A DNA stretch of 20,999 bases, from contig JBKPDW010000398.1 of assembly GCA_046728115.1 (NCBI GenBank), positions 1 to 20,999 on the forward strand, written 5' to 3'. Every line of letters begins with the position of its first letter. Position 1 is the first letter of the stretch. Shown here one piece after another: positions 1 to 6,085 of the stretch. The DNA is from CAVSWN01 sp046728115. GTDB taxonomy: Bacteria; Acidobacteriota; Vicinamibacteria; Vicinamibacterales; CAVVIG01. The position numbers were made by a program, and so were the translations under genes. Below the pieces are notes generated by a model. The model worked only from the letters and a program-made list of their open reading frames with translations, searched no databases and was not told the origin of the DNA.

Positions 1-2112
1 CACGATACGTTTCATCTGTACATGGGCTCGCAAGGACGGATTCCCGCAGCTCGCGAGAATGGGCACCAGCCGCGACTCGAGAACAACCCCGGAGGAGTTC
101 TCCCACGCTGTCTGCCAGACCATCAGGACACGTGAACCGAGTGCTCGACGCAATCCGCGTCGCGCCGCACGGACGATCAACGCTGACTCCTCGCCATCCT
201 CCGTGATGCCGGCCGTGTCGCGTCCAGTCGCCAAGGCGCGTGCGCACCGGAGGCGGTCCACCTCGGCTCGCGCGAGGCTCCGGTAATCTGGGCTGACCAG
301 GGCCACGGATGGTGTGGTGCCAGCAGGATGAGTCGATTCCTGCACTACGGCACCCCAGCCGCCCTCGACCACCAGCCGCGCTATCTGGCGTTCGCTCTCG
401 CAGTCGTCCATGCCGATCGGGTCGGGCGCGCCGATGTCGGTGCGAGCCTTCGCGATGCGTGTCTTCAGGCGCTCGAGGATTTGCAATTCACCTGTTTCGG
501 CGGCGACGAGATGAAACGCGTGAACCGTTCGCGCCTGACCAATCCGATCCACGCGACCCGCTCGCTGTTCGAGCCGCATCGGATTCCATGGAAGTTCCAG
601 GTTGATGACGAGACGGCAGTGTCGATGAAGGTTCAACCCTTCGGCGGCGGCATCCGTCGACAGGAGAATGCTCTGGGGATTACGGGAGAAAGCCGCAAGC
701 GCGGTCTCGCGTTCGTCGCGTGTCAAGCCGCCGTGCAAAATCACCGTGGGAAAGTCGGCAAGAGCCTGGCGGAGGTGCAGCAGCGTGTCGCGGTATTCGG
801 TGAACACGATTGCGGACTCCCGCACCCGACCAAGGAGCCTCCGAAGCATCGCGATCTTGCTCTCGGAGCGGGCGGCCACCCGTGCCGCCTCCGCGAGTGA
901 CCACAGCAGATCGCGTTCACGCGCAGGATCGTCGAGGCAAAGATCCCTGGGCCAGGCCGGTGGTTCGTCCGCGGCGTTGAATTCGCCTTGACCATCCCAG
1001 ATTGGCAGCGACCTTTGACGGGCGTCGTCCGATACGCCTTCCAGCGTGGCCAATCGTCGGGTCACCGATTGGCGCAGCGCCCACGCTCCTGAAAACGCCC
1101 GTTTGTGCAGGATCGATAGCGTCAGCCAGACATGCGCGTGCTCGGCTCGAACAGCCGCGGAGTATCGGTCGAGCAGCTCATGCATCTGGCGCTCCGCCGG
1201 CCGTAGACGGACGGTCAGCGTATGCGGCCTCCGCGGCGCCTCCATTCGTACGTCGCTCCGACGCCGGCGGAACACGATCAACCGCTCATCGTGAGATCCA
1301 ATTGCACACAAACTCGCAAAGGCGCGCTGGTCTCCGCTGTGGGGTGTCGCCGTGAGCAGAACCACATAGGCGGCGCGAGCCGCGAGCGCGTCGACCGCAT
1401 CGTGCCGATCGGAATCGCCTTCGACGCCGTGCGCCTCGTCGACGATCACCAGGTCCCATCGGCACGCGAGAACGGCGGGCAATACCTCGGTTCGCTTGAC
1501 GTAATCGGTGGAGGTGATGGCAACGTCAAGCGTCGACCAGGGGTTTGTTCCAACGGGCAGGTCCGCAACGCATCGACGGATCGTGCGAGCGTCCACGACT
1601 GCGGCGTCGATGGCGAAGCGGTCCTTCAATTCTTCGCGCCATTGCTCGCGGAGACCTGCCGGGCTAATCACCAAGGCGCGGTCGATCCATCCCCGCGCCC
1701 TCAGTTCGCTGAGAATCAGCCCAGCCTGAATCGTCTTTCCCAACCCCACATCGTCTGCCAGCAGAACGCGGGTGCCGTGACCGGAGACGACGGCCATCGC
1801 CGGCTCCAGCTGGTGAGCCATCAACTCAATCCGCGCCGCGCGGGCCTCGCGAATGCCGCCTGGTGGTGTGTCTCCGGCGATCAGCTGCCGACAGACATCC
1901 CGCCACCTCGTTGCGCTGACGACCTTTGGAAGCCGCGGGGCCTCGATCGGCTCGATGGTGTCGAATGGATCGATCAGCCTCCGTGTGCATCGCGCGCTCG
2001 TCGAGCTAAGCGTAACGATGGCGCACGACTCGTGCGGGCGCACGTCGAGGACACGCCACCGTGCCCCGCGCGCCCGGACCACCTGCCCCGGTACGCACTG
2101 CGGAATCTGCAT
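1..2112 (-). CDS. SNF2/RapA-family DEAH-box helicase, partial (C-terminus beyond the window)
   Basis: This is an ATP-dependent superfamily 2 translocase of the SNF2/RapA (HepA) type, which remodels protein-nucleic acid complexes; its exact substrate cannot be told. The minus frame is open from above 2112 through base 1, giving 704 codons with no stop. Motif I is LLADDVGLGKT (residues 117-127), motif II is VDEAHG (DEAH at 225-228), motif III is LLTATPHSGD, and the second RecA lobe has AIVFTEYRDT (about 434-443), STDAAAEGLN and motif VI QRAGRVDRIGQ (516-526). The residues before motif I (PGQVVRARGARWRVLDV) look like the N-terminal beta domain of this family. ATG at 2112 is the first ATG after the previous gene's stop at 2172, but no strong ribosome binding site precedes it and the frame stays open upstream, so the start is uncertain. 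It is the last visible gene of a three-gene minus-strand set. The helicase call is firm; a defence role is possible but unsupported here. Confidence 0.93.
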   Translation of the reverse strand, partial: MQIPQCVPGQVVRARGARWRVLDVRPHESCAIVTLSSTSARCTRRLIDPFDTIEPIEAPRLPKVVSATRWRDVCRQLIAGDTPPGGIREARAARIELMAHQLEPAMAVVSGHGTRVLLADDVGLGKTIQAGLILSELRARGWIDRALVISPAGLREQWREELKDRFAIDAAVVDARTIRRCVADLPVGTNPWSTLDVAITSTDYVKRTEVLPAVLACRWDLVIVDEAHGVEGDSDRHDAVDALAARAAYVVLLTATPHSGDQRAFASLCAIGSHDERLIVFRRRRSDVRMEAPRRPHTLTVRLRPAERQMHELLDRYSAAVRAEHAHVWLTLSILHKRAFSGAWALRQSVTRRLATLEGVSDDARQRSLPIWDGQGEFNAADEPPAWPRDLCLDDPARERDLLWSLAEAARVAARSESKIAMLRRLLGRVRESAIVFTEYRDTLLHLRQALADFPTVILHGGLTRDERETALAAFSRNPQSILLSTDAAAEGLNLHRHCRLVINLELPWNPMRLEQRAGRVDRIGQARTVHAFHLVAAETGELQILERLKTRIAKARTDIGAPDPIGMDDCESERQIARLVVEGGWGAVVQESTHPAGTTPSVALVSPDYRSLARAEVDRLRCARALATGRDTAGITEDGEESALIVRAARRGLRRALGSRVLMVWQTAWENSSGVVLESRLVPILASCGNPSLRAHVQMKRIV

Positions 2113-2171
2113 CGCGCCTGGGCCGACTTCGTGCAGAAAGTGCCGCGCGGAGAACGCGCGGCTTCGTGAAA

Positions 2172-3077
2172 TCAGCGACTTACATCGAACGAGCCGGCCA
2201 GGGAATCCGCATGTGGCAACGGCGATGCCACGTGCGTGATCTCATCGAGCTTCGCCAGCAGCGCGGCAAAACCGCACTGACTTGGATCGAGGTAGTTCGG
2301 ATCGACGCTGGCCGTCGGCCTGACTCCCGGGTCTCGCATCCGAGCGTGGAGGTGCGGTGGCGCTGCGGGATCGGCGACCGGAATTTCCGGATGCGATACG
2401 GCGGCGAATGGGGTCGGACCCCAACTTGGCTGGGGTCCCTGCGACCCGGCTGCTACCGGGGTCTGACCCCGGTTCTGCGAGGAAGACACCGCGGCGATGG
2501 CCGCTGTCAGCTGTTCGACGACTTTCTCGTCGAGCATTGACGAAAGATCGATCTCGCCTTCGGGTTCACTCATCGGCGCGATGGGAGCAGGGTCCACAGC
2601 TTTCTGAGCGGGTTTTTCGGGATGAACCGTCGCTTCTTCCTTCGCCTCGACGATCGCGACCGGCTGTGCTGCTCGCTCGGCCGCAGCGCGTTGCAGGTAC
2701 TCCTTGCATTGATCCGCAAACAACCCCGGATCACAGCCATCGTGACCACCGTGGTGACGGTCGCCGAGCAGGGCCGAGAACATGCTTCGGCCGGTCGACG
2801 ATCGGGGTTGGGTGCTGGCGAGTACGGGAATGGTCAGCGTCTGCACATGGGCAGCAGCGGCCTCGAGCGCTCGCAGCCGTTCGGCGAGCGCGGTTTCATC
2901 CTTCGCGGACAACAGCGTGGACGTCAGGATCAGATCCGGTACGCGGCTGCCCAGCGCTGCGAGGGCCTTTTCAGCGGAGTCCGCGATCACGAGTTCGGCG
3001 CGGAGCCGTTCGCGGACGATGGAGGTTACCTGGTTGGCCTGGCGTCGATCGGACTCGATCGCGAGAATCAGCGGCAT
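2172..3077 (-). CDS. CheY-like pseudo-receiver domain protein with a low-complexity C-terminal region
   Basis: The 301-residue product opens with a receiver-like fold: a hydrophobic strand and acidic pair (LILAIESD, E8/D10), then VPDLILTSTLLS at 46-57 in the position of the phospho-acceptor strand. The usual Asp is Ser53, so phosphorylation as in a normal response regulator is unlikely. After about residue 110 the protein is Ala/Pro/Glu-rich, with a short conserved-looking end (DPSQCGFAALLAKLDEI). ATG at 3077 is preferred over an upstream in-frame ATG (3182) because AGAGGG lies just before it and the upstream extension is a Ser/Cys-rich shadow of the neighbouring gene. It starts 7 bases after the stop of the small membrane protein gene, so the two are probably co-transcribed. 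A palindromic GGGGTC/GACCCC repeat lies inside the reading frame at 2409-2473 and encodes part of the linker. Function unknown; it may be a scaffold or localisation factor. Confidence 0.8.
   Translation of the reverse strand: MPLILAIESDRRQANQVTSIVRERLRAELVIADSAEKALAALGSRVPDLILTSTLLSAKDETALAERLRALEAAAAHVQTLTIPVLASTQPRSSTGRSMFSALLGDRHHGGHDGCDPGLFADQCKEYLQRAAAERAAQPVAIVEAKEEATVHPEKPAQKAVDPAPIAPMSEPEGEIDLSSMLDEKVVEQLTAAIAAVSSSQNRGQTPVAAGSQGPQPSWGPTPFAAVSHPEIPVADPAAPPHLHARMRDPGVRPTASVDPNYLDPSQCGFAALLAKLDEITHVASPLPHADSLAGSFDVSR
2409..2473. repeat. Palindromic GGGGTC/GACCCC repeat cluster inside a coding region
   Basis: Two near-perfect palindromes, 2409-2423 (TGGGGTCGGACCCCA) and 2455-2473 (ACCGGGGTCTGACCCCGGT), flank a third GGGGTCC at 2432-2438. 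That third unit can pair with GGACCCCA at 2416-2423 to form an 8-bp stem. From what is known of such sequences, GGGGTC-N-GACCCC palindromes resemble REP/RAYT-type dispersed repeats. Here the cluster is read in frame as part of the linker of the pseudo-receiver protein. Whether it is repeated elsewhere in the genome cannot be seen. Confidence 0.6.
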
Positions 3078-3084
3078 ATCCCTC

Positions 3085-3390
3085 TCATGTCCGCAGCATG
3101 AAGATGACGAGCACGCATCCGGTGACCACGAGGAAGACCAGCGGGGCGTGTTCGATGGCCTGAAAACGGACCGCATCCACAATCACGGAGGTCATGCTGC
3201 GGAGTTGCGCGCCGGCGGCACGAAGCTCCGTTTGCGCCTGGGCACCGCTCATGCGAAGCGTTAGCTGCTGCTGGACCCGACCATCGATTGCGACGAGGAT
3301 GGCCAGCAGCAGCGCCAATGCGGCCATCGACGCGAAGATCTCGCCGAGCGATCGAGTCAACTGAGATTTCACCGACCAGCGGTAACGCAA
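3085..3390 (-). CDS. Small membrane protein with two TM segments, unknown function
   Basis: The 101-residue product has a hydrophobic helix near residues 18-35 (ASMAALALLLAILVAI), a polar Gln/Ala-rich middle (about 38-80) that may form a helical hairpin or coiled coil, and a second helix near 83-98 (APLVFLVVTGCVLVIFML). This suggests an inner-membrane protein with a roughly 45-residue loop. I do not recognise the family. The start is TTG at 3390: an in-frame TGA lies two codons upstream and GGAATGAG precedes it; GTG at 3372 is an alternative. It is the first gene of the minus-strand set, 7 bases before the pseudo-receiver gene, and diverges from the pilin operon. A role linked to the pseudo-receiver protein is inferred only from this spacing. 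Confidence 0.72.
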   Translation of the reverse strand: MRYRWSVKSQLTRSLGEIFASMAALALLLAILVAIDGRVQQQLTLRMSGAQAQTELRAAGAQLRSMTSVIVDAVRFQAIEHAPLVFLVVTGCVLVIFMLRT

Positions 3391-3650
3391 ATCTCATTCC
3401 GCCAGCGGCAGTGCGACTCGATATCGCTGATGTGCGAGCTTTCGGGGAAGTTCGGCGTCCACTGCCACGCCGGTGCAATTTCGTAACGCGGACCGATCCA
3501 ACGAATTTGGGCGTGGTCGTTACGAATGTGCGGCCTCCGGCGGTTCCGACGCGGCGCTGGAATCGACCGCGAACGCGCTGCTCGCGCAGCCGTTAAACCA
3601 CAGCGCACACGATGCGTTAGGGCTCGTGGCGATGTTGCGCGCGAGACGCG

Positions 3651-3666
3651 TGGCATGGCCGTTGCC
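3651..3666 (+). promoter_or_regulatory. Candidate sigma-54 (RpoN) promoter of the Flp/Tad operon
   Basis: TGGCATGGCCGTTGCC matches the sigma-54 consensus TGGCAYR-N4-TTGCW with correct GG-to-GC spacing; only the last base differs. Transcription would start near 3677, leaving an untranslated leader of about 80 bases before the pilin ATG at 3760. Sigma-54 promoters need an activator ATPase, and none is encoded in this window. Confidence 0.55.
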
Positions 3667-3728
3667 CTTGCTCCATCCGTCGGCGATCGCGCACGTTGCG
3701 TTGATCGCATTTCGCACACACCGTTTTT

Positions 3729-3747
3729 GGCGCGTCGGAGACGCGCC
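3729..3747 (+). promoter_or_regulatory. Perfect 8-bp hairpin just upstream of the flp1 ribosome binding site
   Basis: GGCGCGTC and GACGCGCC form a perfect 8-bp GC-rich stem with a 3-base loop (GGA). It ends two bases before the GGAGGA ribosome binding site at 3750-3755. In the pilin mRNA this could protect the 5' end or adjust access to the binding site. It has no U-tract, so it is unlikely to be a terminator. Confidence 0.5.
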
Positions 3748-3759
3748 TCGGAGGATCAG

Positions 3760-3942
3760 ATGGCATTCTTCAATCGTATGCGCGCGCTCGTTCGGGACGA
3801 CTCAGGCCAGGACCTGCTCGAGTACGCGCTGCTCGTCGGCTTGATCGCGCTCGTGACCGTGCTGGCCGTGACCAACGCCGGCAGCGAGGTCAACCGCATC
3901 TTCACCGCGATCGCGGCGTCGCTCGCGGGCGTGACGGCGTAG
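3760..3942 (+). CDS. flp: Flp-type (type IVb) pilin 1
   Basis: This 60-residue protein is the major pilin type of Tad systems: it is processed by the prepilin peptidase at the inner membrane and polymerised into a thin adhesive pilus. The leader is short and charged (MAFFNRMRALVRDDSG); cleavage is expected after Gly16, giving QDLLEYALLVGLIAL with the required Glu at +5 (Glu21) and adjacent Tyr22, the Flp motif. A single hydrophobic helix covers about 19-40, followed by a short C-terminal amphipathic segment. The frame is open further upstream, but ATG 3760 has GGAGGA five bases before it and gives the normal family length. It opens the plus-strand pilus operon, downstream of the candidate sigma-54 promoter and the leader hairpin. 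A second, similar pilin gene follows after 95 bases. Confidence 0.95.
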   Translation: MAFFNRMRALVRDDSGQDLLEYALLVGLIALVTVLAVTNAGSEVNRIFTAIAASLAGVTA

Positions 3943-3958
3943 ACCGGCGAGTGCTCGA

Positions 3959-4006
3959 CGCTCAGCCCTCAATACCCACCAGCCGTGGGGGATTGAGGGT
4001 TGAGCG
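3959..4006 (+). terminator. Large hairpin between the two pilin genes (possible attenuator)
   Basis: The arms CGCTCAGCCCTCAATACCCAC and GTGGGGGATTGAGGGTTGAGCG pair over about 20 bp with one bulge and a few mismatches around a short loop. There is no run of T after it, so full termination is doubtful. It may instead cut or stabilise the mRNA so that the first pilin is made in excess over downstream genes. The right arm also carries TTGAG at 3993, 4000 and 4007, an exact 7-base step, linking it to the heptamer repeats elsewhere in the window. Confidence 0.45.
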
Positions 4007-4037
4007 TTGAGAAACCTCCAAGCCTGATGGTGCCGAC

Positions 4038-4211
4038 ATGACACAACTATTCGCGCTCGCCACCAGCATCGTCCGTCGAACGGACGGGCAGGATCTGCTG
4101 GAGTACGCACTTCTCACGGGGTTGATTGCGCTCGTGACGGTTCTTTCCGTGACGACGCTCGGCAACGTCATCTCTAACGTCTTCTGGACACCCATTGCCG
4201 CTGGCATCTAA
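4038..4211 (+). CDS. flp: Flp-type (type IVb) pilin 2
   Basis: This 57-residue pilin resembles the first one: MTQLFALATSIVRRTDG leader, predicted cleavage after Gly17, then QDLLEYALLTGLIALVTVLS with Glu22 at +5 and Tyr23. The mature core is almost identical to pilin 1 over about 16 residues, but the C-terminus differs (ISNVFWTPIAAGI, with a Trp). The pair probably arose by tandem duplication. The ribosome binding site is weak (no clear purine block before ATG 4038), in contrast to pilin 1, and a hairpin lies between them. Together these suggest lower expression and a possible role as a minor or alternate pilin; that is inference. Its stop overlaps the probable TTG start of the peptidase gene. 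Confidence 0.93.
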   Translation: MTQLFALATSIVRRTDGQDLLEYALLTGLIALVTVLSVTTLGNVISNVFWTPIAAGI

Positions 4212-4707
4212 CGGACTGGTCGTGTCGGCCGTCGCGGCCGCTGGGGGGTTGAGTGTGATCACCGATCTCGCCTGGCGCCGGGTTCCGAACGTGTTAACGG
4301 TCGGAACGGCGGCCATCGGTTTGCTCCTCGCGGCACGCAACGCCACCTCGCTCGGTGTGCTGGCTGCGCTCGAGGGATTGTCGATCGGGCTGCTGCTGAT
4401 GCTGCCGGGCTTCGTCATCGGCGCGACAGGCGGCGGCGATGTGAAGCTGTTCGCGGCCCTGGGCACACTGCTCGGGCCATCCAGAACGGCTTTCGCTTTT
4501 CTATACACGGCGATCCTCGGTGGGCTGCTGGCCGTCGCGATCGCCTGGAGACGGAAGCGACTGATGCAGACGATTCACCAGTCAGCTGCGCTCCTGAGCG
4601 CGCCTGGTCCCGCGGCGCAGGCTATCGAGGCGCCGACACAAAACAACAGATTTGCCTACGCGCCGGCGATTGCGCTTGGGGCGCTGGCTGCAGCTTTGGG
4701 GTTGTAA
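4195..4707 (+). CDS. cpaA: Prepilin peptidase CpaA/TadV (A24 family)
   Basis: This inner-membrane aspartyl protease removes the leader of Flp pilins and pseudopilins. The 170-residue length fits the short TadV type, which lacks the N-terminal methylase domain of PilD. The two catalytic Asp sites are visible: VITDLAWRRVPN (D24) and the GxGD-type motif TGGGDVKLF (D82). Hydrophobic helices cover most of the chain and it ends with FAYAPAIALG, a typical family ending. I chose TTG 4195, which overlaps pilin 2 by 17 bases; GTG 4222 is an alternative that avoids the overlap, and neither has a strong ribosome binding site. Its substrates are presumably the two pilins just upstream and perhaps TadE. 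The tadE gene starts two bases after its stop. Confidence 0.92.
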   Translation: MPLASNGLVVSAVAAAGGLSVITDLAWRRVPNVLTVGTAAIGLLLAARNATSLGVLAALEGLSIGLLLMLPGFVIGATGGGDVKLFAALGTLLGPSRTAFAFLYTAILGGLLAVAIAWRRKRLMQTIHQSAALLSAPGPAAQAIEAPTQNNRFAYAPAIALGALAAALGL

Positions 4708-4709
4708 CC

Positions 4710-5147
4710 ATGAGACGCATCAAGAGCTCCCGCGGCACGGCTTTGCTCGAAGTGGCGTTCATCCTGCCCCTGATCCTGCTGCTTGCCGTCGGCATTTTCG
4801 AGTTCGGTCGCGCGTACGAAACGATGCAGGTCCTCACCAATGCCGCGCGCGAAGGTGCCCGCGTGGCAGTATTGCCGGCCCAGCCGACGGATGTGGTCCC
4901 GACGCGCGTCAAGGCCTACCTGAACGCTGGCGGACTGGTCGGAGACAGCGCGGGGATCACTGTCACCCCTACGACCATCGCGCTGAACAGTACCGGTAGC
5001 GCCACTGCATCGGGATCGAAGGTCACGGTGACGTATCCGTTCTCGTTCATGGTTATACAGCCGATCGCCAAGATGGTAAGCGGCAGCTCGAGTCTGGGCG
5101 ATGCGTTCACGATGACGGCGGTTTCGGAGATGCGGAACGAGCAATAG
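4710..5147 (+). CDS. tadE: TadE-like pseudopilin / pilus assembly protein
   Basis: The 145-residue product has the TadE-family N-terminus: a short basic start (MRRIKSSRG), then TALLEVAFILPLILLLAVGIFEFGRAYE with Glu14 in the pilin-like processing position, one TM helix, and the motif NAAREGARVAV. The rest (60-145) is a beta-rich extracytoplasmic domain. In Tad systems TadE is a pseudopilin cut by TadV and needed for assembly. The start ATG 4710 follows the peptidase stop by two bases with GGGG upstream, so the genes are coupled. No separate tadF gene is seen; TadG is encoded further downstream. Confidence 0.9.
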   Translation: MRRIKSSRGTALLEVAFILPLILLLAVGIFEFGRAYETMQVLTNAAREGARVAVLPAQPTDVVPTRVKAYLNAGGLVGDSAGITVTPTTIALNSTGSATASGSKVTVTYPFSFMVIQPIAKMVSGSSSLGDAFTMTAVSEMRNEQ

Positions 5148-5150
5148 AGC

Positions 5151-5230
5151 AGGGATTCAGGGATTGGGTGTTAGGGATTGGGGATTGAGGGCATCAGAGA
5201 TTCTTCGCGACTGGTGACTGGGGACTGAAC
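5151..5230. repeat. Heptamer-step repeat array between tadE and cpaB
   Basis: AGGGATT or GGGGATT occurs at 5151, 5159, 5173 and 5180, and GACTG occurs at 5209, 5216 and 5223, an exact 7-base step. This fits short tandem heptamer repeats (STRR) known from cyanobacterial intergenic regions. The last units supply the GGGGA before the cpaB start, so the array runs into the translation start of that gene. Confidence 0.65.
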
Positions 5231-5231
5231 T

Positions 5232-6083
5232 ATGGCTCGCATACGAGTATTCACGATTTTGGCTCTGGCAATTAGCGTGGGTGGGGTCTTCGCGTTCGCG
5301 ACCTACAACTACGTCCAGAAAGCGCCGGGCCGCACGATTTCCATCCCAACGCGTGCCGTCGTAGTCGCGGCGGCCGACCTCGACATCGGCGCCGAGCTCC
5401 GGCGAGACGACCTCCGCGTCATTCAGTGGCCGGCCAACGCCGTTCCATCGGATGTCTTCAGCACGCCGGACGAGGTGGTCGGCCGCGGGCTGGTCATGCC
5501 GGTCATCCAGAACGAGCCGATTCTGCCGATGAAGCTCGCGCCGAAAGAGGCGGGCGCCGGCCTGCCGCCGGTCATTCCTCCCGGATACCGCGCCGTGTCG
5601 GTGCGCGTCAACGAAGTGATCGGCGTGGCCGGTTACGTGCTCCCTGGCACTCACGTTGACGTCGTCGTCACGGTCAGTCCGACGAGTCAGCAGGTCGACA
5701 TGACGTCGAAGGTGATCCTCACCAACGTGCAGGTGCTGGCCGCGGGAACGAAGATCGATCGCGCCACCGATAAAGACAAGCCGATTCCAGTGACCGTGGT
5801 CACGCTGCTCGTCAGTCCCGAGGAAGCCGAGCGGCTCACGCTGGCGTCGAGCGAAGGCAAGATTCAACTCGCGCTCAGGAATCCCCTTGACCGCGAAACG
5901 CCGACGACCCGCGGCGTGCGCCCGGCGGCGCTCCTTGGCGCGGTTCCGGTCGCGCCCGCGGCGAGACCGCGCGTGGCACACCAGGCCGCTAAGGTCGAAG
6001 TGGTTGCTCCCGCGCCACCAATTACTGTGGAAATCATCCGGGGCGACAAACGCGCGCACGAAGTTGTGCGCCAGGAGCAATAG
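5232..6083 (+). CDS. cpaB: Flp pilus assembly protein CpaB/RcpC
   Basis: CpaB/RcpC is a periplasmic protein anchored in the inner membrane that works with the secretin in the Tad channel. The 283-residue product has an N-terminal TM anchor (about 6-27), a SAF domain (41-103: VVVAAADLDIGAELRRDDLRV, then the GRGLVMPVIQNEPIL stretch) and an RcpC-type domain (118-225: YRAVSVRVNEVIGVAGYVLPGTHVDVVVT). The C-terminal 60 residues are Pro/Ala-rich. The start ATG 5232 is preceded by GGGGACTGAACT, in which the ribosome binding site is part of the heptamer repeat. The secretin gene starts two bases after its stop. Size and domain order are typical for the family. Confidence 0.94.
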   Translation: MARIRVFTILALAISVGGVFAFATYNYVQKAPGRTISIPTRAVVVAAADLDIGAELRRDDLRVIQWPANAVPSDVFSTPDEVVGRGLVMPVIQNEPILPMKLAPKEAGAGLPPVIPPGYRAVSVRVNEVIGVAGYVLPGTHVDVVVTVSPTSQQVDMTSKVILTNVQVLAAGTKIDRATDKDKPIPVTVVTLLVSPEEAERLTLASSEGKIQLALRNPLDRETPTTRGVRPAALLGAVPVAPAARPRVAHQAAKVEVVAPAPPITVEIIRGDKRAHEVVRQEQ

Positions 6084-6085
6084 CG

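Larger units (their letters stand above)
3391..3759. other. Divergent intergenic region between the helicase operon and the Tad operon
   Basis: No convincing gene fills this 369-base stretch. It holds a sigma-54-type promoter match (3651-3666), an inverted repeat GCGATC/GATCGC (3683-3688 and 3703-3708), a perfect hairpin (3729-3747) and the strong ribosome binding site GGAGGA (3750-3755) of the first pilin gene. A minus-strand frame ending at 3369 reads as protein-like near its end (Trp/Pro/His-rich, about 3371-3525) but has no clear start. A promoter for the minus-strand operon should also lie here, but I could not identify one. Confidence 0.6.

Noticed and set aside
328..2169. Plus-strand open frames (328-900, 1222-2169) as genes
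   Set aside because: They are the exact antisense of the helicase codons; the minus strand carries all the helicase motifs.
2357..3264. Plus-strand frames across the pseudo-receiver and membrane protein region
   Set aside because: Arg/Ser/Ala-rich, no family features, antisense to genes with good ribosome binding sites.
3959..4006. Classic intrinsic terminator ending the pilin transcript
   Set aside because: No T-run follows the stem and the next Tad genes continue on the same strand, so only an attenuator role is kept.
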